A stretch of 64,000 bases of DNA from positions 4,402,001 through 4,466,000 of the forward strand of contig NC_049561.1 of assembly GCF_013368755.1 (NCBI RefSeq), in the 5' to 3' direction. A program made the position numbers and the translations under genes. Every line of letters starts with the position of its first letter. The stretch's first letter is position 1. This document shows positions 54,530 to 64,000 of the stretch, piece by piece. The notes under the pieces were generated by a model. It saw only the letters and a list, made by a program, of their open reading frames with translations. It was not told the DNA's origin and made no database searches. This DNA is from Talaromyces rugulosus (taxonomy: Eukaryota > Ascomycota > Eurotiomycetes > Eurotiales > Trichocomaceae).

Positions 54530-55402
54530 TCATGACTTCGTTAATAAATCCCATTCAGCTGCAACTTGCCATTTTTTCAAGCCGCGCACTGAACTCTCCG
54601 TATCCATCACATCATCATCACCATCCTCGCTCAATGGGGACTGAGAAGATGCGATGACCTTGCGTTCTACCTCTGCATTAGGCTTGTCATCGTCTAGCTC
54701 GATCTCCCAAGTCAGACTGGAGTGTATCCCGATAACGTCGCCGTTCGTGAGACTTGTTTGTGACATAGACGAGTCTCGCTGCATATCCCGTCGTGAGTAG
54801 GTTGGTTGGCCGAGTAGCAGTAAATTTTTCTGCAAGCCAGGCCGTGATATTGGATTTCGCTCGTTCGTCTCAATTGGTATCTGGGTAGCATGCACCGTAA
54901 TCACAGGCCCCGAAGACGCCAAATACCCATTTCTGCAAGATTCAACTCGCGCCGTAAACGAGTAACGGCCTGGATCAGTCAAGCCGTGAGGCTGCTGCTC
55001 ACGCTTCATTCCCATTTCCAATATCCAATTCCGGACTTGCTCGGCCATGCCCCCTGGTACGTAGCCTGCAACAGCAGCAGCAGCGGATTTGGGCCGTCCT
55101 CGGCGGCCGAGGCTGTGGGTGGATGTTGGTGAGAATGGTGGACTGCCTGGGTTTGCATGGTCTAGATTGGGCGGAGATGGCGACCTAGGTAAAACAAAAG
55201 CTGGTCGTTTCCCTGTAACCCGTGTCTCTGGAGAGATACCTCCTGCTCGTCGAGTTGGAGATTCTTCCGTGGCTGATGGGGTGTAGTTTCCAGACACGAT
55301 ATAACGCGGTGGACGGCGAAATGCCGGCGTTTGGGTATTTGCAGCATGATCTCGCTCAAGAATGAATTTCCGCCGAGAAGGAGCTGGGCGATGGGGCCGC
55401 AT
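54530..55402 (-). CDS. Conserved-looking hypothetical protein, possible OB-like C-terminal domain
   Basis: Single exon of 290 aa. The N-terminal ~120 residues are Pro/Ser/Arg-rich and disordered. Residues ~125-290 alternate short hydrophobic strands and turns: VPGGMAEQVRNWILEMG, RYSFTARVESCRNG, PVITVHATQIP, GDVIGIHSSLTWEIELD and WQVAAEWDLL. The strand pattern, ending in I-G-I..WEIEL and W-V..EWDLL, is reminiscent of OB-fold or small beta-barrel proteins, but no family is recognised. It is convergent with the SGD1 gene (85 bp). Confidence 0.68.
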   Translation of the reverse strand: MRPHRPAPSRRKFILERDHAANTQTPAFRRPPRYIVSGNYTPSATEESPTRRAGGISPETRVTGKRPAFVLPRSPSPPNLDHANPGSPPFSPTSTHSLGRRGRPKSAAAAVAGYVPGGMAEQVRNWILEMGMKREQQPHGLTDPGRYSFTARVESCRNGYLASSGPVITVHATQIPIETNERNPISRPGLQKNLLLLGQPTYSRRDMQRDSSMSQTSLTNGDVIGIHSSLTWEIELDDDKPNAEVERKVIASSQSPLSEDGDDDVMDTESSVRGLKKWQVAAEWDLLTKS

Positions 55403-55800
55403 GAGTCTGGCTAAAGATGTAAAATGGATTTATAGTCGACGAAAAAGGAGTTTATTGGGTGTTATGATGAGTTCCTCCGATGTCACTACTACGAAGTTGC
55501 CTCTTCTTTATAGCCCCACTTTTTCTTTTCCTCCACACCCGCCCTGGCATCAACCATCACAAGCATCATGCCGGGAGATAAAATGAATATCATACAGAAG
55601 GCTTTTCAGTATCTCATAAGGGAATTCGGCTTTTTGCATGTATCTAGCTAGTCCAATGGCAGTTGTATTCTCTTCATTTTGAAGAGACTTGGTTACTCAA
55701 TTAACTTTTATAAGATTATTTCCAGCACACAGTAGCATTTAAATGTCGACTAGCATTTAATTTCATTGTGAAGGCATCTAGAGAAACGATTAGGACCGTA
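55403..55800. promoter_or_regulatory. Upstream region of the hypothetical gene
   Basis: 398 bp. A CT-rich tract (55498-55545) and AT-rich DNA beyond 55640. It marks the transition from dense housekeeping genes to the accessory-looking right end. No gene seen. Confidence 0.4.
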
Positions 55801-56675
55801 CTACACCCGATATTCCATCATGATCCAGTCGAGCAGATCCTCTTTCAGCAGGATAGGGATACCAGCGCGGTTTGTGACGTAGACCTCCATGTCTCATTTG
55901 ACCAGATTGAAGCCGGGGGTGCATGTCCATTTGATTAGAATCAGAACTTTACAGGCTCCGTCGTATCCCACGAGCTACGGGTTCTTGTCGCTTCGAAGTC
56001 CAGGAAAGGACTCGCTCCAACCTGACTCGGTTACCACTGTGGGATACATTGTAGTACCAGGCCGTATGAATAGACCAGTTTGCTTTTCGCTGTGTCGAAA
56101 TGGTCCTCCATCGAACTTTGTAGCTGCAATTATGATCGAGTTAATAAGTAACCCACCATAAATTAGAGCTAAATATCACTTACTTGTGCCAACCTGAGCT
56201 TTCAGATATTTTTTCTTCTCTCTTATGAGGAGGCCATTGCTCAACCATTTATCCTGGGATTCAGAGGTCCATTATTGATGGCAATCATGTATTTCCGTCG
56301 GTATCATGCGAATTCTCAAGGTGTTTTCTAGTGAATTGTAAAGTGTACCAAAAGAAAACTATGAGTCCTACACAATACAATCTTAAAACAACGAGTTAAG
56401 CTTACCGAGAGAGCTACCCTCAAAGTGTTTGTTGAGGGGACTCAAGGTTGTGATAGTCTAGGCTTCGACGATGCCTGTGCAGCGAAGATCGTGATGGCCA
56501 GTAGCAGCTTGAATAAAGTCGAAGTCGGTTACATGCTCAAAGAATTCCGTGTCGCTAGAAAACTCCTCGGCAGGAGTCTTCTATAATTTGGAAGGAGGGG
56601 ATGTGTTGAAATTCTTCAATCTCTTCGCGCTCATACGTTTCGTTGAAACCACTGAAATCCGAATGATCAAACTGT
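55801..56675 (-). pseudogene. Decayed multi-exon gene of an unrecognised fungal family
   Basis: On the minus strand, coherent protein fragments run in order: HSDFSGFNETYEREEIEEF (~56670), AEEFSSDTEFFEHVTDFDF (~56570), then after an intron-like gap DKWLSNGLLIREKKKYLKAQ (~56250), and after a second gap TKFDGGPFRHSEKQTGLFI (~56110) and PTVVTESGWSESFPGLRSD (~56030). Splice signals are still visible (GTAAGC ~56402, CCCAG ~56263, GTAAGT ~56184, TGCAG ~56125). The frame is broken by a TAG in the second fragment, a TAG after RSDKNP, a TGA before DMEVY and a frameshift between the first two fragments. The VV.ESGWSES..D pattern followed by KVLILIKW resembles the E..K arrangement of PD-(D/E)XK-like fungal proteins. 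Not likely to be functional. Confidence 0.7.
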
Positions 56676-57506
56676 TTTTATAAGGACAGCTGCACCAAAT
56701 GACTTTCACTCTTTTGGGCAGTCAATCAATGGTTTATACCCTCAGGTGCTAACATTTATTGAATGAAAAGTGTGAATTTCAAGTGGAGGAGGTGTTTTTT
56801 TGTGACATCGGAAACCGCCGCTGGCTAGTATTTGATATGCTGGTGCTTTGCGTGGCACGTGATACTGTGACATTGTCGACATTCTGACTGCTTAAAGCAG
56901 GTTGTTGAGCTTCAGAAATCGTATAATGGAATTGTTCAAGGAATAAATTAAGAACATGAAGCTATCCGGTTAAGCAAAGTTTTTTTTATGTGCGTAGCGG
57001 TGCCTATACGGGCACCGCGTTCAAGTGACCCGATTCTTCGACTTTTTTGTCGACAGAAATCTTTTTGGTTGATTGCTGGTGTGTGAGAGAGATAGTTGGC
57101 CCCCAACGGCCCACACATAGAAAGAAGAACAGTACTCGAGGATATGTTGATATCTTTGTGGAAGGCCATTGAGGTGTGTACACGGTTTGTTCATCGACAT
57201 TTAATTATGTGTATTTATTTGAAAGCACATATTTATACGAGTGGACAGAGAGCATTCAAAAGATTCAATATTCATTTACAGGTCGACGTTTCTCAGTGTA
57301 CGGGTTTATTAGACACCACTAGTATAGGCACTATGTATGTTAATATATGAGGGGTCAACCGGTATGTCGAAGAAGGCCAACGCTGTCATCGATTGCTATC
57401 AATACTACATGTACATCAATTGACATCCAGATGCCAATGACAACAGCATATAATACATACATGGTGCTAACCGGCATGAATGGTCGATTGGATCTTTTAA
57501 AAGCCC
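56676..57506. other. AT-rich intergenic region
   Basis: 831 bp between the decayed gene and the MFS porter 3' end. Low GC, with no supported gene. A GGTGCC..GGCACC-type stem (GTGCCTATACGGGCAC) lies at about 57000-57015. Short open stretches at 56948-57169 and 57096-57350 show no protein features. Confidence 0.4.
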
Positions 57507-59361
57507 TCAAGGCCGACCGTCATTGGCCCAGATACGAGCCACAATCGATGCTTCAATACGGCTGCGTCGAGCCTGTTCATCTTCGGCAGTGTTGTCACGG
57601 AAAACGTGGTCCATTTCTTCCAAAGTGCGGCCGTTTGTCTCTGGAACAAAAAACCAAACCCACACAGCCGCGAGAATGGAGAACGCACAAAAGAAAACAT
57701 ACGTGCCATATCCCGTATTCTGGATCAGAGGCGGTGTTATAAGACCGATAATAAAGTTGTTGAGCCAGTTCGACATGGTGGCAAACGCTACACCTTTTGC
57801 TCGCAGCGAACCCGGGAAGATTTCTGAAGGCATGGCCCAGGGAATGGGGCCCCAGGTGCTGCCATATGCGAGCATGAAGAAGAACAGCATTGCTACGCAG
57901 CCCCAGGCCTCGGCTTTATGTGTGGGCCAGCTGTGCTCAAACTTACCCATCAGGGCAGCAATGATCAAATGCGCAGCCGCCATGCATACTGTGCCTCCGA
58001 GCAGCAATGGTCTCCGGCCAAAGCGATCCATGCCCCAGAGGGACCAGACGCAAGCGACCAGCTGGCAGATGTTGAGCACTCCGGACATGTCGAGCTGAAG
58101 CTCGTAATCCAAGCCCATGGCCTCGAAGAGGGACGGGGAGTAGTAGATCAACGCGTTCACACCGACGAATTCTGCAAACCATCAGTGTTTATTCATTCCC
58201 TCTCATTCTCTTTTTCTTCTTAGTCTGTCACAAACTTACGTTGAAAAAACATCAAACCAATACCGACATGTGTCCGTTTCCAGCACCCTCTACGGAAACA
58301 GTCGATGTAGTTGAGGGCAGAGAGTTTGATGCGGCTCGAGTAGCTCTCATTCTGCAGCTTTGGATACCGCTCAGCACTGAGTTCCTTTCGATAGGCCGCC
58401 TCAGACAGTATGTCGCACCATTCGTGTAGCACTCGTTCGTCGGTGGGTGGGAGATTGCGCAGCTTGGCTAGAGCGGCCAAGGATTGCTCGTCATGACCTC
58501 GCGCCGCAAGCCAGCGAGGCGAATAGGGTAGAAAGGGGATACCGGCTGCGAGAATCAACGCCGGAACCATCTTAAAAGTAATTTCATTTATTAGCCAGCC
58601 GGCCGGAGAAAACCGTTTGTTCAGCCAGTTCGTCTGAAATGGATGAATGGCTTACCTGGATAAGAAATGGAAGACGCCACGACCATTCGCCTGCAATGTA
58701 GCGAGTGCCATAGGTGATATAGAAAGCCACAACGATAGCAGTGACGATGGAAAATTCCTGCAGAACGAGCAAAGTGCCCCTGATTTCGGGCGGTGCAATT
58801 TCTGAAATGTATAACGGAGCCACCATGGCCAGCATGCCGACTCCTATGCCGCCGATAAACCGTCCAGCAAGAAGCATCCCAAAGTCATTTGCACCAGTTT
58901 GGATAGCAGAGCCAATTAAGAAAATGATTGCCGCCACAAAAATGGACCACTTGCGAGAGATCTTGTCGGCAAGCCATCCCTGGTTCATAGCGCCCAGGAA
59001 GGCACCCAGCTCAATCATGGCTGTCAGCAAGCCCTTTTGGAAGCCACCCCCGGATGCCGAGGTGGAAACCTGAGGGAACTGTTGCTGGAATTGATCCATG
59101 GTGAGGATGATTGAGATCACACCCTGGTCGTACCCAAACAAGGAGCCGCCCACGGTAGCGAAAGCGGCGCAGACAGTGACATATTTGTTGGAGAAGATGC
59201 CCTTGAAACCTGAAAGGGTCAGCATCAATTGACGATAAAAAAATCAACTGATCGGTATACATACCAGGCTCGCCGTATGGTCTTCTTTCTTGCAGCACTT
59301 TGTCCGGGGGTGAGTTGGATTCCAGGTGGACGGCATCGCCCAGTGAGATTTTGTTCTCCAT
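57507..59361 (-). CDS. MFS sugar transporter (SP family) of the right-hand cluster
   Basis: The four exons are 59361-59265, 59209-58656, 58570-58240 and 58171-57507, giving 548 aa. Sugar-porter signatures are complete: FGYDQGVISIILTMDQF, NQGWLADKISRKWS, RFIGGIGVGMLAMVAPLYIS with EIAPPEIRGTL, PYSPRWLAARG, QFVGVNALIYYSPSLF, DRFGRRPLLLGG, STWGPIPWAMPSEIFP and PETNGRTLEEMD. Exon junctions recreate FFQQFVGVNALIYY. This is closer to fungal hexose/pentose and quinate-type porters than the transporter at 24.6 kb. The substrate is not determined. It is the first of four carbon-metabolism genes, in tandem with the aldo-keto reductase and dehydrogenase. Confidence 0.94.
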
Positions 59362-59938
59362 GTCTATCTAGGAGGTAAATTCCAAAAGAAATTGAGAGCA
59401 GAAATGAGCAACAGAGCCTGAAGCTCGGGTGTTTTATAAGTACAACAGTGCTTCGCACAAAATGACGCACACAACCCGATATATTGAAGGCAAAGGAGGA
59501 CCGTCCCCAATATTATTCTCTTGTCGTGAACATTAGGGCCGTTTAGTCCCGACCTCGTCAGCTCATGCAGGCCATTGCAGGCCATTGTAGCAATACATAG
59601 TAATGATCGACATGGCCCTCGGGCCTACCCCGACATCTGCGTTCTCCAGGTGTCGGCCCCGTGGGGAGTCTCCGTCGGGATCCAAATTCCGGAGACTCGG
59701 ACGGTGTTTCCCGACGATAAACTCGGACGGCAAGCCGAAACAGGATTACTTTCTAGAATTTCTATGGATACGATTGGGCGTGGAGAAATGCTAAATCCAT
59801 GGCATTCGAAGCAGATGGAATCGTCGGCAATCAAAATATGGAGACGACTTGTTTTCAAATGCCGGTCATTTTCATTCTGTCTGAGGATAATTCTAGCAAG
59901 AAACAATGGGGTTAGATCATTCTATATAGACGTTTATC
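59362..59938. promoter_or_regulatory. Porter promoter with CGG palindrome and direct repeat
   Basis: 577 bp upstream of the porter. A perfect 9-bp inverted repeat, GAGTCTCCG (59666-59674) and CGGAGACTC (59690-59698), is separated by 15 nt. It overlaps a 10-bp direct repeat ACTCGGACGG (59695-59704 and 59721-59730). Paired CGG triplets of this kind are the usual DNA targets of fungal Zn2Cys6 regulators. They lie about 305-370 bp before the start codon. Confidence 0.55.
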
Positions 59939-61051
59939 TCATGATTTATCCGGAAACCCAAAGTCGACGCCAAATGCAGGATACACATATCGGGTAAAGC
60001 CCTTCTTTGCCGCCGTGTCAGCAATGAATGCATTGATCTCTTGGAGATCGGTTGAGTCTAGTGGGACGAGATTCTTATTTTCTGAGATACGACTTGGCGT
60101 GACCGACTTTGCGAGGACGGATCGCCCGGAGGCAGCTGGGCAAGTTAGTAAATATTTCTCTTTCTCTCACCGAAGGATCCAAGACATACCATGCCAGGAA
60201 AGTAAAACGGTGGCTGTTGAGGTGCCTTGGCGCTGTGCTATGGCCTTGATTACCGGTAATTGCATGAGTGGGCTTCCACTGCTTCCTAGAGGGCTGTATG
60301 CCGTCACATGTATGCCAAGCTCTTTGCACAAATCCACAATTTCCTGCTGGGGAAGCAAGATGTGGTTCTCGATTTGATTGACCGCAGGTGTAACCGATAC
60401 CTGAGGAACAAGTTGCTTCAGGTACCGCACGCTGTAGTTGGCCACCCCGATAGCCTTGGCTTTTCCGGTATCGAGGAGCTTCTCCATGTCTTTGTAAGTC
60501 GACACATGCGATCTTTCAAAGTACAAGTCGCGGGATCCGTCTGGCAGGGTGGGGAATTTCTCATGGTTTCCTGGTTAACAGTAGTCAGATTTTTTCTTTC
60601 TGTTTTTGGGCGAGGAGTAAAGAATGTACCATTCGGGTTCATGGCAATCGGCCAGTGCATCAGATACAGGTCCACATACTCGAGACCAAGAAGCTTCAAA
60701 CTCTTGTCAAGGCCTTCTTCAACCCGGGTGTGATCGGTACACCACAGTTTTGTAGTCACAAACACATCTTCGCGCTTGACCTTTCCAGCCTCGAATGCAT
60801 CCTTCAGTCCCAATCCCACTTCTTCCTCGTTTCCATAGCAGTAAGCAGCATCAATGTGTCGGTACCCGTTGTTAAGGGCATATGCAACGGCTGCGCGCAC
60901 TTCGCCTGGCTTGGATTGCCATGTTCCTGCAATTCACTGGTTACTTAATTGCTCTGGGCTTATGTATCTTTAGCGAATTGAACAAACCTAAACCAAGTGC
61001 CGGAATTTCGGCTCCTGTGTTGAGAGTAAACTTCGTGGGTAGCGATGTCAT
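59939..61051 (-). CDS. Aldo-keto reductase (glycerol/glyceraldehyde or polyol type)
   Basis: The four exons are 61051-60988, 60926-60630, 60570-60190 and 60135-59939, giving 312 aa. The AKR signature set is intact: GAEIPALGLGTWQS, then GYRHIDAAYCYGNEEEVG with catalytic D47 and Y52, VTTKLW with K81 and LMHWPIA with H112. The cofactor end of the barrel reads SVLAKSVTPSRISEN, a K-S-x-x-x-x-R pattern typical of NADP(H) binding. The C-terminus YPAFGVDFGFPDKS resembles fungal glycerol dehydrogenases/glyceraldehyde reductases (Gcy1/Gld type). It reduces an aldehyde or ketone to the alcohol with NADPH by family; the precise substrate is unknown. Neighbours suggest sugar or polyol metabolism. Confidence 0.9.
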
Positions 61052-61515
61052 GTTGAGGAATTTGTGTGAAGAGTGTTTGGCTTATTTTTGTTAGACCTTT
61101 GGTGGGAACTGCTTTTATTAGAGACGCCCAAGCAGCAGCATACTCGATCATCAAATAAGTATCGGCTTAGGAATTCCGACACATTACGTTAAGAGAAACT
61201 ACTTCCGCTATTATCATTATGGAGACCTCTAGAAATTAATTAATGTTTCCATTTTTCCTGTTGGCCTTTTATTTCCCTTCTTTTAACGGGTTCTCGGCAA
61301 TGAGGTGGAATGCCGATATTTACCCAATATCCGACGTAGAGGGGCAATGGCTACTGTCAGTGTGGCCTGGTCATGTAATTACTTAGTTGATAATTGAACG
61401 TATCTGTAGATGTTATAATAGAATAGGCAAATAGCTATTTAGATAGTAGTTACTGTATGTCCACACTATATTATCATAAATTCCGGTTGACTCTTCCGAT
61501 CAACTGATAAACCAT
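61052..61515. promoter_or_regulatory. AKR promoter / SDR 3' flank
   Basis: 464 bp. A short inverted repeat GATATT-TACCC-AATATC sits at 61315-61331, flanked on both sides by CCG triplets, about 265 bp upstream of the reductase start. The rest is AT-rich. No gene seen. Confidence 0.4.
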
Positions 61516-62568
61516 CTACAACACACGCCCTGCGTGAATGCCACCCGTGATAAGAAGGTCGTCGGATGTATGGTATGCACTTGCATCTGACAAAAGGTAG
61601 ACAATAGGCACCTTAAGATCAGTACGGTCGCCCATGCGGCGCATCGGGGGCTCGTTATTCATAATGTCTGAGAGGTGAGGGTATCGGTCACATAGATCAA
61701 GCGTCATGTCGGTCACCATGTATCTGAAAAAAAAAGAGATTAATGGCTGATTAAAAAAAAAAAAACGAGAAACTTTATGACCTACCCCGGCGAAACGCTA
61801 TTGACGCGAATCTTCTTGGGCGCCAATTCAACTCCCAGTGCTTTGGCCAAAGATACAACGGCTCCTTTGCTAGAGCAGTAGTCGCTGGTAGTTTGTCCTT
61901 TGCTGGCGACATATGCCGCAATAGAAGCAATAAAAACAATCGAGCCCTTGCCACCCGTTCTTGGGTTTGGCTCCTGCTTGTCCATTTGGGCAGCAGCAAG
62001 CTGCGCAGAATAGTATGTGCCCAAGGTGTTCACATTGAAGCATCGAGCAACAGACTGTGGGTCGCGCTCGAGGAAAGGCTCGTCTGGGCATATGCCAGCG
62101 GCGGTCACTCTGCACTCATATATGAGAAAATATTACGGAAGGATATCTTTTTTGAAGGAAAACTTACAAACCATCGATGCGCCCAAAGTCGCTCACGATC
62201 TCGTCAAACGTGGTCTTCAAAGCGGCGTAATTCGTGACATCGCTCCTGTTGATAGCGAAGTTGCTTAGAGGTTATCCCAGGTTGTAATTGCCTCACAAGA
62301 AATCTTACTTGTAAAGCTTTACTTTCACTCCAAAATCCTTCTGCAGCTTATAAAAGTGCTCGTGTGGCTCATCGAGGAAATCAATGATGGCGAGATTGCC
62401 GCCGGTTTCGGCGACTGCAAAACCAAAGGCCAAACCAAGACCCCGCGCACCTCCAGTGATCACGACTGTGCGATCTTTGAGAGAAAGAAGATCGTGTACC
62501 GAGTGCTTCAAGAAGCGATCTGGATCAGGCCGATCCTTGACTTCTGTCTGGGCGTTGTTGGATGCCAT
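61516..62568 (-). CDS. Short-chain dehydrogenase/reductase (polyol dehydrogenase / ketose reductase type)
   Basis: The four exons are 62568-62309, 62245-62168, 62109-61786 and 61723-61516, giving 289 aa. The classical SDR elements are present: the cofactor loop TGGARGLG (38-45), an Asp at the end of strand beta-2 (AIIDFLDEP), SDVTNY, VTAAG in place of NNAG, S175 and the catalytic YCSSK (Y190, K194). The acidic residue after beta-2 favours NAD(H), although this position is only a rough guide. The C-terminus reads YLLSDASAYHTSDDLLITGG. Among fungal SDRs it is closest in pattern to D-arabinitol dehydrogenase/sorbose reductase/mannitol dehydrogenase proteins. It shares a divergent promoter with the transketolase-like gene. 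Confidence 0.9.
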
Positions 62569-63000
62569 TTTTTGCTAGTTTCTGGGATGCACAAGGGTTA
62601 TTCAAAACGACCTGAATCACTGTGAAAATATGAATTTGCGAACAGCGCCGGATCCCAGCAGGACATTAATATTTGATATGCTTTCCATTTCTTTCTTGAA
62701 GACCCAGAAAATTCTTTTCTTGGAGGGGTAAATGGGGGGCAGCACACGGAAACCCGAACCAAGAAAAGCCTCAGACGGATTTCGCGTCCGAATATCCATC
62801 CCATGATGGTATTTCCAAATCGAGAACTCGGAATTGACGAAGAAACAATGTTCTTTCTGAGAGGGTTTTCCTGTTCGACCGACGATGCTCCACCGTTATT
62901 TCAAATATTATTCCAAATATTTAGGTAATGAGGGCCTACTGGTTGAATTCCACCCCAACCTACTTGCTGTGAGGTCTGAAATACTTTTGAATACAACAAG
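62569..63000. promoter_or_regulatory. Bidirectional promoter, SDR / DHAS-like
   Basis: 432 bp between two divergent start codons. It contains CGGA-TTTCGCG-TCCG at 62776-62790, that is CGG-N9-CCG, a typical Zn2Cys6 half-site arrangement. AT-rich TTCAAATATTATTCCAAATA follows at about 62898-62917. Confidence 0.5.
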
Positions 63001-64000
63001 ATGCCTCATCTAGCACCAAATTCTCTGAACGGGGATATTTCAGTAAAGTCCAAGATGACAGAAGACGATAGCGCCGTGTTGGCATTGCGCAACTTCATCT
63101 TTGACATTTGCAACCAAAATGGCGGAGGACATGGAGGATCTGCTATCGGTATGGCTGCCATCGGCGTGGCTCTTTACAAATATGTGATGCGCTATAACCC
63201 GTCGGATCCCGAATGGTTTGACAGGGATCGATTCGTCCTCTCAAATGGTAGGTGATAAATGAGTTCCAATGGAGTTTTCTCTCACTAACGAATTACAATA
63301 GGCCACACGGCCATGTTTCTGTATGCACTGAATCACCTCACGGGGTTCGACAACTTCAGCATGGACGAGATTAAAGGATATGGAAGCGCCAAGCTGAATG
63401 GCTTCACAACTATCTGCCATGCTCACCCAGAGATCGAAGTACCCGGCGTTGAAGTGACGACCGGTCCTCTCGGACAGGGAATTGCTAATGCAGTTGGACT
63501 GGCCATTGCATCTAAGAACTTGGCCGGAAAATTCAATAAACCCGGCCATGATATTGTTCAATCCCGCATATACTGTATGACCGGAGACGGTTGTTTAATG
63601 GAGGGCGTTGCCCTCGAAGCTATCTCTTTGGCTGGAAGTTTACAGCTGGACAACTTGGTGCTTCTCTATGATAATAACCAAGTAACCTGCGATGGACCCT
63701 TGGACTGGATAAACACCGAAGACGTCAATGCCAAAATGAGGGCTTCTGGGTGGCATGTTTTGGACATAGAAGATGGCTCTTACGACGTACCATCGATCGT
63801 CATAGCCCTGGAATATGCCAAATCAATCAAAGGAAAACCAGTATTTATCAACATTCGAACTGTCATTGGGCTCGGCACCCAGGTTGCAGGCACCTACAAG
63901 GCGCATCACGGTGCTTTTGACCTCGCCAGCATCGAGGCATCGAAGCGCCTTGCTGGACAAGATCCTGCAATCACCCATGTTATCCCCCCGGCTCAACTGG
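63001..64000 (+). CDS. Transketolase-family protein, dihydroxyacetone-synthase-like, right-truncated
   Basis: Exon 1 is 63001-63247 and exon 2 from 63302 runs off the right edge (54-nt intron), so only the first ~315 residues are seen. The N-terminal thiamine-diphosphate half is clear: GGHGGSAIGMAAIGVALYKY, RDRFVLSNGHTAMFLYAL, EVTTGPLGQGIANAVGLAIA, the GDG..NN diphosphate/Mg motif (TGDGCLMEGVALEAISLAGS to LLYDNNQ) and NIRTVIGLGT. The pattern follows methylotroph-type dihydroxyacetone synthase and its fungal paralogues more than housekeeping transketolase (DNNQVTCDGPLDWINTEDV). It transfers a two-carbon unit from a ketose phosphate to an aldehyde. The usual H-P-G near the N-terminus is H-G-G here. 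A peroxisomal PTS1 could not be checked. Confidence 0.88.

Overview
The window is nuclear DNA from a filamentous ascomycete, most likely a Eurotiomycete of the Aspergillus/Penicillium kind. The evidence is short spliceosomal introns (mostly 44-85 nt, GT..AG), compact genes on both strands, and protein types typical of Pezizomycotina: IreA/IRE1, Dfg5/Dcw1-type GH76, Inp1, a UsgS-type membrane protein, a Nudix/eIF2B-like fusion and fungal MFS sugar porters. I see no prokaryotic operon, CRISPR array, complete transposon or recognisable tRNA/rRNA gene. Exon junctions were worked out by hand from splice signals, reading phase and protein-family continuity, so they are predictions.

Layout. 1-6.6 kb: left-truncated Dnt1/Net1-like nucleolar protein (-), Nudix/eIF2B-like fusion (+), and an unrecognised 83-aa protein (+) behind a strong TATA box. 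7-19 kb: a run of minus-strand genes: IRE1 unfolded-protein sensor, GPI-anchored GH76 mannanase-like cell-wall enzyme, a CCCH-finger FG nucleoporin, a metallophosphoesterase in AT-rich DNA, and an ELYS-like nuclear-pore assembly protein. The last is divergent from SMC4 (19.1-23.7 kb, +), a condensin ATPase. 24.6-33.8 kb: a nine-exon MFS sugar porter, ribosomal protein uS10 (RPS20) divergent from a CUE3/ASCC2-like gene, an eleven-exon GH92 alpha-mannosidase, and an O6-alkylguanine-DNA alkyltransferase. 33.8-39.8 kb is gene-poor and partly AT-rich. It holds one unrecognised single-exon protein with a Cys/His pattern resembling bacterial deamidases, and a C2H2 factor with a 2-kb upstream region. 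39.8-55.4 kb is dense housekeeping: NOT3/5, D-aminoacyl-tRNA deacylase, cyclophilin-40, formamidase, UsgS-type membrane protein, Inp1, SRP14, Sgd1/NOM1 and a conserved hypothetical.

55.8-64 kb is accessory in character. A decayed gene with several stops is followed by a carbon-metabolism group: MFS sugar porter, aldo-keto reductase, short-chain dehydrogenase/reductase, and a right-truncated transketolase/dihydroxyacetone-synthase-like gene divergent from the dehydrogenase. Together they suggest uptake of a sugar or polyol, NAD(P)-dependent interconversion of polyol, ketose and aldehyde, and two-carbon transfer to glyceraldehyde/DHA-level products. CGG-triplet palindromes in two of the promoters hint at a shared Zn2Cys6 regulator. 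This cluster, the divergent uS10/CUE3 pair (substrate and ubiquitin reader of ribosome-quality control) and the Cys/His orphan at 35 kb are the observations most worth following.
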